Positions 56,880 to 64,000 of a stretch of 64,000 nt of DNA are shown piece after piece. The stretch is from Rubrivivax sp. (GTDB lineage Bacteria; Pseudomonadota; Gammaproteobacteria; Burkholderiales; Burkholderiaceae_C). Below the pieces are notes generated by a model. It saw nothing but the letters and a program-made list of their open reading frames with translations, did not search any database and was not told the DNA's origin. Each line of letters opens with the position of its first letter. Position 1 is the stretch's first letter. Where the stretch lies: NCBI GenBank assembly GCA_016789955.1, contig JAEUPB010000010.1:1-64000 (forward strand). Reading direction: 5' to 3'. Made by a program: the position numbers and the translations under genes.

Positions 56880-57521
56880 TCAGCCCTCGTTCACGTCGAT
56901 CAGCCCCTCGCGGATGGCCCAGCGCACGATCGAGGGCAGGTCGGGCAGGCCGAGCTTGGACATCAGCCGGCTGCGGTAGGTGTCCACGGTCTTCGGCGAC
57001 AGGTGCAACGACTCGCCGATGGCGGCACTCGACGCGCCGCGCGCCACCAGCACCAGGATCTGCCGCTCGCGCGGCGACAGCCGCTGCGCGCTGCCCTGCT
57101 CGGCCTCGCGCGTGAGCGCGTTCGCAGCGAACTCGGCCGCCTTCGGGCACAGGTAGCGATGACCTTGACCCACGGCCTCCACTGCTCGCAGCAGTTCGGT
57201 GCTGGGCGCACCCTTCAGCAGGTAGCCCCAGGCGCCGTGCTGCAGCGCCTCCGAGACGTGGCGCGGCTGGTCGGACATCGTCAGCACGATCACGCGCACC
57301 CCCAGCTCGCGGCGTTGCACCTCCGCCAGCAGCTCGAAGCCCGAGCGCAGGCCCAGCCGCAGGTCGAGCAGCACGATCTCGGGCCGCAGCCGCGCCAGTT
57401 CCGCCAGCGCCGGCGTCGGCGCGGCCGACTCGCCCACGATCACATGGCCCGCGGCCTCCAGCACGTAGCGCAGGCCCTCGCGCACGACGGCGTGGTCATC
57501 GATGAGATACAGCCGGCTCAT
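56880..57521 (-). CDS. NarL-family response regulator
   Basis: The 213-residue regulator has a receiver domain (LIDDHAVVREGL, phospho-Asp in IVLLDLRLG, Lys in LLKGAP) and a NarL helix-turn-helix (LSPRERQILVLVARGASSAAIGESLHLSPKTVDTYRSRLMSKLG). It overlaps the stop of the large sensor kinase by 26 bases, so it is the partner of that kinase. It lies 130 bases from katG, on the same strand. Confidence 0.93.
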   Translation of the reverse strand: MSRLYLIDDHAVVREGLRYVLEAAGHVIVGESAAPTPALAELARLRPEIVLLDLRLGLRSGFELLAEVQRRELGVRVIVLTMSDQPRHVSEALQHGAWGYLLKGAPSTELLRAVEAVGQGHRYLCPKAAEFAANALTREAEQGSAQRLSPRERQILVLVARGASSAAIGESLHLSPKTVDTYRSRLMSKLGLPDLPSIVRWAIREGLIDVNEG

Positions 57522-60500
57522 CGGCGACACACCAGGTGAGGGTGACGGTCGTGCCCCGACCGGGGGCCGACTCGATGGCGAGCACGCCGGCCACGGCGCG
57601 GGCGCGCTCGCGCATGCCCACCAGCCCCAGGTGGCCGGGGCGACCGGCGCGCTCGGCGTCGGTGACCCCCACGCCGTCGTCCTGCACCGACAGGCGCAGC
57701 TCGTCGTCGTCGCCGTCCAGGCGCAAGGTGATGCGGGTCGCGCTGGCGTGGTGCAGCGCATTGAGCAGCGCCTCGCGCGCCACCATGAAGGCCGCGTACT
57801 CCACGTCGGCCGGCCAGCGCTGCGCCTGCATGCGCGGCGACACCGAGAGGGCCAGGCGCGGCGTGTGGTCGACCGGCTGGTGCTGCTGCAGCTCGTTGTC
57901 GAGCGCCGCGGCCAGCCCGTGCTCGTCGAGCAGCGGCGGGCGCAGCTCGCCCAGCACGTGGCGGATCTGCCGGTTCGCCGCGTCCACGAGCTGCCCCACG
58001 CGCGAGCGCAGCCGGTCGGATCCGGCCCCTGAATCGACCTCGGGCGAGGGGTTCAGCGCATCCCAGTGCAGCCGCAGCGCGGTCAGCGTCTGCCCCAGCT
58101 CGTCGTGCAGCGCCTGCGCGAGGTGGCGCGTGGTCTGCTTCTCCTGGTCGAGCAGCCGGCGCGTCAGCTCGATCAGCTCGCGCCGCGTCGACTCCAGCGC
58201 ACGCTCCTGCGCCACGCGCCCGGTGACGTCGCGCAGGATCGCGGTGAGCACCGGCTGCCCGTTCACCAGCGCCTGCGAGATGGCGGCGTCGAGCTCGAGC
58301 GGAGCGCCGTCGGCGTGATGGCCGAGCACGCGACCGGCGGCCATCGCGCGGCGGGTGGTGCCCGAGCGCACGAACGCCTCGAGGTGCGCGCCGTGGCGGC
58401 CCTGCGTCGCCTCGGGCAGCAGCACGTCCAGCGCTCGCCCCTGCATGTCGGCGGCGCGGTGGCCGAAGATGCGCTCGGCCGCGGGATTGAACAGCGTGAT
58501 GCGGCCCTCGACGTCGACGCTGACGATCGCGTCGCTGGCGCTCTCGATGATCGCCGACAGGCGCGTGCGGCTGTCGGCCAGCGCCTGCTCGGCGGCCAGC
58601 CGCTCGGTGATGTCGGTGAAGGTGGCCACCATGCCGTCGGGCCGCCCGCGCTCGTCGTGCAGCGGCAATGCGTTGATCGAGATCACGCGGCGGGTGCCGT
58701 CGGGCCGTTCGACGCCCATCTGCAGGTTGCGCACGGACGCGTCGCCCGCCGCCAGCCGCTGGCGCGGAATGCGCGGGTCGGCCTCGGGATCGACCACCCA
58801 GCGCCTGACCGGCACCTCGTCGACGTGCCGGCCCAGCAGATGTTCGGCCGGCACGCCGAGGATCTGCTCGGCTGCCGCGTTCACCATCGTGTAGCGCTCG
58901 TCGGCGCCCATGATGAACAGGCCCTCGGCCATCGTCTGCAGGATGCGCACCAGGCGCTCGCGGCTCTCGTGCAGCTCGGCTTCGGCGCGGCGGCGCGGTG
59001 TCACGTCCATGCCCACGCCGACAATGCGCACCGCGCGGCCGTCGGCACCACGTTGCGAGCGGCCGCGCACCAGGTGCCAGCGGACGCCGTGCGCCCCGTG
59101 CACGCGGCACTCCAGCTGCAGCGGCAGGTCGTCCTTCAACGTGGCCTCGAAGGCCGCGTGCAGGGCCGCGCGGTCGTCGTCGTGCACGTGGCTCTCGGCG
59201 TCCTGCGGCGTCAGCGGCAGGTGCTGCTGCGGCAGGTCCACGGTGCGGCCGTAGGTGTCCGACCAGCTCAGCCGCGGTGGTGTGGCCGTGAGGTCGACCT
59301 CCCAGGTGCCGATCTGCGCGGCGTCGATGGCCAGCCGCAGCCGCTCCTCGCTCGACGCGAGCGCGCGCTGCACCTCGCGCTGCGCGCTCACGTCGCGCAG
59401 GATCACGCCGAAGCGCGCCGAGCCGGTGGCCAGGCCCAGCGCATACAGCGAGCCCTCGAACCAGCGCGGGCGCGCATCGGCGGTGTGCAGCGGGGTGTCG
59501 ATGCGGCAGGCACCCTCACGGCGCGCCTGCAGCAGCCACGTGGTCACGGCATCGCCCACCGGGAGCAGTTCGCCGAGCGGGCGACCCACCGCCGCGGGCG
59601 CGGCGTGGCCGGTCAGCCGCTCGGCGCCGCGGCTCCACTCGAGCACGCGGCCGTGCAGGTCCAGCGTGGCCATCAGGTCGTCGACCGCGGCATCGGCCAG
59701 CGCGCGCAGGCGCCCGGCGAGCGCATCGGCACGCGCCAGCGCCAGCCGTTCGGCGCGGATGTCCTGCACGATCACGAGCGCGCCTTCGAGCCGGCCGCTG
59801 TCGTCCAGCAGCGGCACCGCGTGCCACTGCACCGGCACGCGCTGGCCGCCGGGCGTCAGCGCATCGAAGCGGCACACCACCTCGCCGGGCACCGCCCACA
59901 GCTGCTCGTACAGGCGCGCGAACTCCACGCGCTCCACCGCGTCGAAGTGGTACTCGCCGGCGCGGCGGCCGCTGGCCTGCTCGGTGGTCCAGCCGAGCAG
60001 CCGGGTGTAGGCCGGGTTCAGGTACTCCACGCGCCACGACGCATCCACCAGCGCGATGCCCAGCGGCATCTGGTCGACGACACGGCGCAGCTCGCGCGCA
60101 TCGCGCGCCAGCCGCACCAGCAGCTGCTCGGGGCCGCTGCCGGACGTCTGCCCGAGGCTGCGGTCGAGGTCGCGCATCAGGCCCTCGACGCCCTCGACCA
60201 TCGTCAGCCGCCCCGGTTCGGCCTGCAGCCGCGCGAGCACGGTGTCGAACAGCGGGCTCCACGGCCGCAACGTGCGGCGCGCCAGCCACCACCCGAGCAT
60301 GCCGACCACCAGCGCGCCGAGCACGCCCAGCACGGCCATCGACTGCATCACGCGGTGCGCCGGCGCCAGTGCGGCGGCGCGTTCCTGCAGCACCAGCACG
60401 CGCCAGGGCAGCGCGGGCCCGTCGGCGGCCGGCAGGTCGTGCGTGGCGGCGTAGTAGCGGGTGCCGTCCAGCGCCTGCACCAGCGCCGGTGCATCGACTC

Positions 60501-61206
60501 GGCGCGGCACGCCGGCGGGCACGTCGGGCGCGGGCAGCACGCTGCGCCCGGTGCTGCCGGTGAGCACGTGCACGGTGATCGACGGCACCCGGGCCTGCTG
60601 AGCCTCGCCGGTGGCGGCGGCGCGCAGGCGTTCGATCCAGGTCGTGCCGAGGTGTGCGGCGAGCACGGCCACCACGCGCCCGTCGGCATCGCGCACCGGC
60701 TCGCCGATGTCGACCATCTCCTGCGGCGCTTCGCCGCTGGCCTGCATCAGCTGCGCCAGCGCCACCGCCGGGTGCACGTCGCCGAGCCAGGTCTGCCGCC
60801 TGGCGCTGAGGTACACCGGCCGCGTGGCGATCGAGCGGCCCTCGAGCCAGCCGCGCGTGCCGGCGATCACGGTGCCGTCGAGCGCCACGAGGCCGAGCCA
60901 GACGTAGTGCGACGACTGCGCCCGCAGCGCCTCCAGCTCGGCGCGGGCGCGCTCGGGGTTGGCCTCGCGCAGCAGCGGCGAGCGGGCGAGGGTGCGCACC
61001 TCGCGCACGCTGCCGCGCAACGACTCGTCGAGCTCGAGGGCCAGCGTGGCCGCGCGGTGCTGCGCGCGCAACAGCGTGCGCCGCGCCAGTTCGTCGACCA
61101 GCAGCCATTGCGCGAAGACCAGCAGCAGGACCGTGAGCAGCGCCACCGCCAACGCGGGCAGCAACGCGTAGCGCACCGTCACCGGCAGGCGCACAGCCGG
61201 ACTCAT
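57496..61206 (-). CDS. Five-PAS membrane sensor histidine kinase (NarL-partner type)
   Basis: The 1236-residue sensor begins with a membrane helix (about 12-34), then a periplasmic Cache-like domain (about 40-280) and a second helix (about 286-308). Five PAS or PAS-like domains follow (starting near 372, 507, 635, 765 and 890). The kinase is of the HisKA_3 type with phospho-His in ALHDELGQTLTAL, and a final HATPase (VREALLNALHHASATR, DDGVGV, GHLGLVGMRERARAVAG) supports a NarL partner. Several PAS units may sense redox or small ligands in the cytoplasm. It overlaps the response regulator gene. Confidence 0.92.
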   Translation of the reverse strand: MSPAVRLPVTVRYALLPALAVALLTVLLLVFAQWLLVDELARRTLLRAQHRAATLALELDESLRGSVREVRTLARSPLLREANPERARAELEALRAQSSHYVWLGLVALDGTVIAGTRGWLEGRSIATRPVYLSARRQTWLGDVHPAVALAQLMQASGEAPQEMVDIGEPVRDADGRVVAVLAAHLGTTWIERLRAAATGEAQQARVPSITVHVLTGSTGRSVLPAPDVPAGVPRRVDAPALVQALDGTRYYAATHDLPAADGPALPWRVLVLQERAAALAPAHRVMQSMAVLGVLGALVVGMLGWWLARRTLRPWSPLFDTVLARLQAEPGRLTMVEGVEGLMRDLDRSLGQTSGSGPEQLLVRLARDARELRRVVDQMPLGIALVDASWRVEYLNPAYTRLLGWTTEQASGRRAGEYHFDAVERVEFARLYEQLWAVPGEVVCRFDALTPGGQRVPVQWHAVPLLDDSGRLEGALVIVQDIRAERLALARADALAGRLRALADAAVDDLMATLDLHGRVLEWSRGAERLTGHAAPAAVGRPLGELLPVGDAVTTWLLQARREGACRIDTPLHTADARPRWFEGSLYALGLATGSARFGVILRDVSAQREVQRALASSEERLRLAIDAAQIGTWEVDLTATPPRLSWSDTYGRTVDLPQQHLPLTPQDAESHVHDDDRAALHAAFEATLKDDLPLQLECRVHGAHGVRWHLVRGRSQRGADGRAVRIVGVGMDVTPRRRAEAELHESRERLVRILQTMAEGLFIMGADERYTMVNAAAEQILGVPAEHLLGRHVDEVPVRRWVVDPEADPRIPRQRLAAGDASVRNLQMGVERPDGTRRVISINALPLHDERGRPDGMVATFTDITERLAAEQALADSRTRLSAIIESASDAIVSVDVEGRITLFNPAAERIFGHRAADMQGRALDVLLPEATQGRHGAHLEAFVRSGTTRRAMAAGRVLGHHADGAPLELDAAISQALVNGQPVLTAILRDVTGRVAQERALESTRRELIELTRRLLDQEKQTTRHLAQALHDELGQTLTALRLHWDALNPSPEVDSGAGSDRLRSRVGQLVDAANRQIRHVLGELRPPLLDEHGLAAALDNELQQHQPVDHTPRLALSVSPRMQAQRWPADVEYAAFMVAREALLNALHHASATRITLRLDGDDDELRLSVQDDGVGVTDAERAGRPGHLGLVGMRERARAVAGVLAIESAPGRGTTVTLTWCVADEPAVSHR

Positions 61207-61557
61207 GCGATCACTCTAGCGATGCTTGCGCCGCGGCGGGTAGGGGTTGCGCCGCATCGGCGTCGCCTCTTCGCATCAACCGGGCCGTCACGTCGCGGAG
61301 TGCGGCTGCGTTGTGCGCCGTCGCCGCACAAGTCATCGCGAAGCTCGCGCAGCGCGGGATCGCCGGATGAACGCATCGAGATTTTCGGGATGTGGGCGAG
61401 GGCAGCACTATCGACCCGATCCCGAAGGGTTCCCGCACGCACCCTGTCGGGGATTCTTGATTCGAGGTGTAGGGCCACCTCGCGCGGCGCGGCCGGGCCA
61501 TGCAGGGGGCTTGCGGCGGGCCGATGATGCGGCACCGATCGTTGTCCGGTGCGCCGC
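61207..61557. other. Intergenic region between divergent signalling genes (351 bases)
   Basis: No coding frame with a family match or good start is seen on either strand, and no RNA gene is recognised. The one structural feature I found is an 8-base inverted repeat, TTCGGGAT (61384-61391) with ATCCCGAA (61419-61426), around a 27-base loop. The region should hold promoters for the sensor kinase and for the HD-GYP gene, but no clear -35/-10 pair stands out. Confidence 0.4.
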
Positions 61558-62679
61558 ATGCTCGCTCCCCAAGCCCAACCCCAACCGACCGTGCTCGTCA
61601 TCGACGACGTGCCCGAGAACCTGCTGGTCGTCAGCGAACTGCTGCGCGAGGACGGCTATGTCGTGCGGGTCGCTCGCTCGGGGCCGGCCGGACTGCGCCA
61701 CGCGAAGCTGGTGCCGCAACCCGACCTGATCCTGCTCGACGTCATGATGCCGCAGATGGACGGCTACGAGGTGCTGCGCCGCCTGCGCGCCGACCCCGAG
61801 ACCGTCGAGATCCCGGTGATCTTCGTCACCGCCAGCGGCGAGGAGAGCGACGAGGAGCACGGCCTCGCGCTCGGTGCCGTGGACTTCCTGCGCAAGCCCA
61901 TCCGCCCGCTGGTGACGCTGGCGCGCGTGCGGGCACAGATCCAGGCGCGCCAGGCGCGCCGCGCGATGGCGCATGCCAATCGCACGCTGGCCGGCGAGGT
62001 GGGCGACCGCATCCGCGAGCTGCACGCGGCGCGCCGCGTGGCGATCCGCGCGCTGGCGCACCTGGCCGAGCAGCGCGATCCCGAGACCGGCAACCACATC
62101 CTGCGCACGCAGGGCTACGTGCAGGAGCTGGCGCTGGCGCTGCGCGACGAGCCCGGCTACGCCGAACAGCTCGACGACCGCATGGTCGACTGGATGGCCG
62201 AGTCGGCCCCGCTGCACGACATCGGCAAGGTCGGCATCCCCGACAACATCCTGCTCAAGCCCGGCCCGCTGACCCCCGACGAGTGGGTGGTGATGCGCAC
62301 GCACACGACGATCGGCGCACGAGCCATCGAGCTGGCCGAGCGCGACATGGACGAGCCCACCGACTTCCTGCGCATCGCGCACCAGATCGCGCAGTCGCAC
62401 CACGAGCGCTGGGACGGCAAGGGCTATCCGCAAGGCCTGTCGGGCACCGAGATCCCGCTGGCTGCGCGCATCATGGCCGTGGCCGACGTGTTCGACGCGC
62501 TGATCTCGCCGCGCGTCTACAAGAAGCCGATGCCGATCGGCGACGCCTGGCGCATCATCGTCGCCGACAGCGGCACCCGCTTCGACCCCGCCGTGGTGCG
62601 GTCCTTCGAGCGCGCCTTCGACCGCCTCGTGGCGATCTCCCGCCAGCACGAGGACAAGGCGCTCGAGCTGGTCGCATGA
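61558..62679 (+). CDS. HD-GYP response regulator (cyclic-di-GMP phosphodiesterase)
   Basis: The 373-residue protein has a receiver domain (VLVIDDVPENLLV, phospho-Asp in LILLDVMMPQMDG, Lys in LRKPIRP) and an HD-GYP domain. It has HDIGKVGIPD for metal binding, HHERWDGKGYPQGL with the GYP triplet, and MAVADVFDAL near the end. It should cleave cyclic di-GMP when phosphorylated, opposing the diguanylate cyclase at 30 kb. The start could also be GTG 61549. Its stop overlaps the next sensor gene in ATGA. Confidence 0.92.
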   Translation: MLAPQAQPQPTVLVIDDVPENLLVVSELLREDGYVVRVARSGPAGLRHAKLVPQPDLILLDVMMPQMDGYEVLRRLRADPETVEIPVIFVTASGEESDEEHGLALGAVDFLRKPIRPLVTLARVRAQIQARQARRAMAHANRTLAGEVGDRIRELHAARRVAIRALAHLAEQRDPETGNHILRTQGYVQELALALRDEPGYAEQLDDRMVDWMAESAPLHDIGKVGIPDNILLKPGPLTPDEWVVMRTHTTIGARAIELAERDMDEPTDFLRIAHQIAQSHHERWDGKGYPQGLSGTEIPLAARIMAVADVFDALISPRVYKKPMPIGDAWRIIVADSGTRFDPAVVRSFERAFDRLVAISRQHEDKALELVA

Positions 62680-64000
62680 ACGAGGGGGCGAGGCCCGCCG
62701 GCCCGGGTGCCGGCACGCCGGCGACCCCGCGGCGCGGCCTGCAGGCGCTGGCGCTCGTGGCCATCGTGCTGCTGTGCGTGGCGGCGGTGGCTTCGGCGCT
62801 GCAAGCGCACCAGCGGCAGCGGCTGCGCGCGTTGCAGTCGATGGCCAGCGCGTCCGCGCACGACCTGGGCTCGTGGTTCGGGCGCCACCTGCAGGACGGC
62901 CAGACCTACCGCACGAGCAAGGTCTACGCCGAGCTGTACCGCCGCTGGCAGAAGAACGGCGACCCGACGCTGACCGAGCGGCTGACCGAGCTTCTGCAGA
63001 TCAAGGCCTGGCGCGACGTGAGCCTGTACGACGCGCGCGGCACGCTGCTGTGGTCGTCGGCGCGCGGCGACGTGGCGGCCGCGCTCGGCGCCGACGGCTT
63101 GCGCGCGGCGCACGCCGACCATGTGGTGTTCGAGCCGCCCACCGTGGACGCCGGCGGCGAGCTCACGCTGGCCATGGACACGCCGCTGGAACTGCACGCT
63201 GACACCGGCCGGCCGTTGCTGCGCGTGCGCTGGAGCGCCAGCCAGGCGATGGACGAGGCGCTGGCATGGACTTCGGCCACCGCGACGCCGGCCCAGGTGG
63301 TGTTCCTGGTGCCGAACGCCGGTGGATGGACTGCCTACACCCTGGGGGTCCACGGCACCGCCGAGCGCGGCGTGGCGCAGCGCGAGGCGCTGGCGTCCGG
63401 GTTGCCGCCCGACCTCAGTGCGCTGCCGGTGGCGCGTGGCGTGGACGAGCGCGGCGCGGCCTACACCGCGGTGCTGCAGCCGGTGCCCGGCACGGCGTGG
63501 TGGCTGATGGTGAAGAACGGTGATCGCGACGACCTGCTGGCGGCACTGCGCGAGTCTGCGTGGATCGTGCTGGCGTCGCTGCTGGGCACGGCCATCGTGC
63601 TCGCGTTGCAGCGGCTGCGCCGACGCGACGAGGCGCTGGCGCGGGCCGCGCAGCAGCGGCGCCAGCACGAGGCGCAGTCGCGCACGCTGCAGCTGCTGGA
63701 CGCCGTGATGGACAGCGCCGGCATCGTGGTCGTGGCGCAGGATCTCGAGGGCCGGCTGCTCACCTGCAGTGCCGAGGCGACGCGGCTGGCCGGGCTCCGG
63801 TCGAGCCCGCTGCCCGGAACGCCCCTGTCGGAGCTGCCGCCGTGCGGCTGGCTGATGTTCCCCGAGGGCGCCGACCCGCAACCGCTGGGCAGCGACGAGT
63901 GCTGGCACACGCGCGTCGGGCCGCGCACCTATGGCGTGGTGCGCGGGCAGCTTCGCGATGCACGCGGCGTGGTCTGCGGCCGCTACCTGGTGGCGCGCGA
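62676..64000 (+). CDS. Membrane sensor protein with PAS domain, truncated by the window edge
   Basis: A frame of at least 441 codons opens at ATG 62676 and runs to the right edge without a stop. It shows a cytoplasmic start of about 24 residues, a membrane helix (LALVAIVLLCVAAVASALQA), a periplasmic Cache-like domain (about 50-285), a second helix (SAWIVLASLLGTAIVLALQ) and a PAS domain starting near 340 (VVAQDLEGRLLTCSAEATRLAG). The kinase part is probably beyond the edge. ATGA overlap with the HD-GYP gene makes it the likely cognate sensor. Confidence 0.85.
   Translation, partial: MNEGARPAGPGAGTPATPRRGLQALALVAIVLLCVAAVASALQAHQRQRLRALQSMASASAHDLGSWFGRHLQDGQTYRTSKVYAELYRRWQKNGDPTLTERLTELLQIKAWRDVSLYDARGTLLWSSARGDVAAALGADGLRAAHADHVVFEPPTVDAGGELTLAMDTPLELHADTGRPLLRVRWSASQAMDEALAWTSATATPAQVVFLVPNAGGWTAYTLGVHGTAERGVAQREALASGLPPDLSALPVARGVDERGAAYTAVLQPVPGTAWWLMVKNGDRDDLLAALRESAWIVLASLLGTAIVLALQRLRRRDEALARAAQQRRQHEAQSRTLQLLDAVMDSAGIVVVAQDLEGRLLTCSAEATRLAGLRSSPLPGTPLSELPPCGWLMFPEGADPQPLGSDECWHTRVGPRTYGVVRGQLRDARGVVCGRYLVAR

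Noticed and set aside
58066-61527. A 1153-codon plus-strand frame opposite the five-PAS kinase
   Set aside because: It has low-complexity His/Arg/Ala composition and no motifs. The minus strand has all kinase and PAS motifs in order.

Overview
The window is very GC-rich DNA, densely packed with genes that often overlap by 1-4 bases. It looks like a chromosome segment of a betaproteobacterium of the order Burkholderiales, perhaps near the Rubrivivax/Methylibium/Variovorax relatives. The evidence is the gmk-rpoZ-spoT order, two orphan Bug (TctC-type) binding proteins, a QueE with the CX14CX2C cluster motif known from Burkholderia, and strong codon bias to G/C at the third base. I see no rRNA, tRNA, CRISPR array, insertion sequence or prophage. 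The genus is inference.

Layout. (1) 1-13.3 kb is a solute uptake and oxidation locus: class II aldolase, Bug protein, a GntR/FCD regulator with a degenerate metal site, then one long plus-strand operon. That operon holds a complete branched-chain-amino-acid-type ABC transporter (livG, F, H, M and a binding protein), an aldo/keto reductase, a small TIGR04076-like protein, a 1124-residue molybdopterin oxidoreductase fused to a flavin/2Fe-2S reductase, and an aspartate-dehydrogenase-like protein. (2) 13.4-27.6 kb is mostly household: a YjgN/M48 peptidase pair, a LysR regulator facing a hydrolase, NnrS, a nitronate-monooxygenase-type enzyme, queuosine genes (a three-domain QueD fusion plus QueE), a kinase-Cache-HAMP protein, a TerB-like protein, GreB and an aldehyde dehydrogenase. 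(3) 27.7-35.6 kb is signalling: a FixL/FixJ-like pair, a diguanylate cyclase, then spoT, rpoZ and gmk, and an HDOD protein. (4) 35.6-54.5 kb is a CoA-ester catabolic region. (5) 54.5-64 kb has katG, a NarL-type two-component system with a five-PAS sensor, an HD-GYP response regulator and a sensor running off the right edge.

The most interesting system is in region 4. A GntR/FCD regulator gene (42259-43104) sits beside one of three near-identical operators, TGGTNNNACCA, at 42200-42210, 43879-43889 and 51996-52006. They lie before a fused double acyl-CoA dehydrogenase, before a CoA-transferase-like/CaiB/Bug operon, and between a thiolase-like/DUF35 pair and an SDR/crotonase/MaoC operon. At the second operator a near-consensus sigma70 promoter (TTGACA-17-TAGCAT) places the operator at the transcription start. 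Together these genes could form one regulon for the beta-oxidation of an acid taken up from outside and activated to its CoA ester. The thiolase-like protein has no nucleophilic cysteine where thiolases carry it, and it is paired with a DUF35 protein. This is the arrangement of the steroid side-chain retro-aldolases (Ltp2/ChsH2), so carbon-carbon cleavage may be aldolytic. The CoA-transferase-like pair resembles the IpdAB ring-opening hydrolase. The substrate cannot be read from the sequence; a branched or cyclic acid is my inference.
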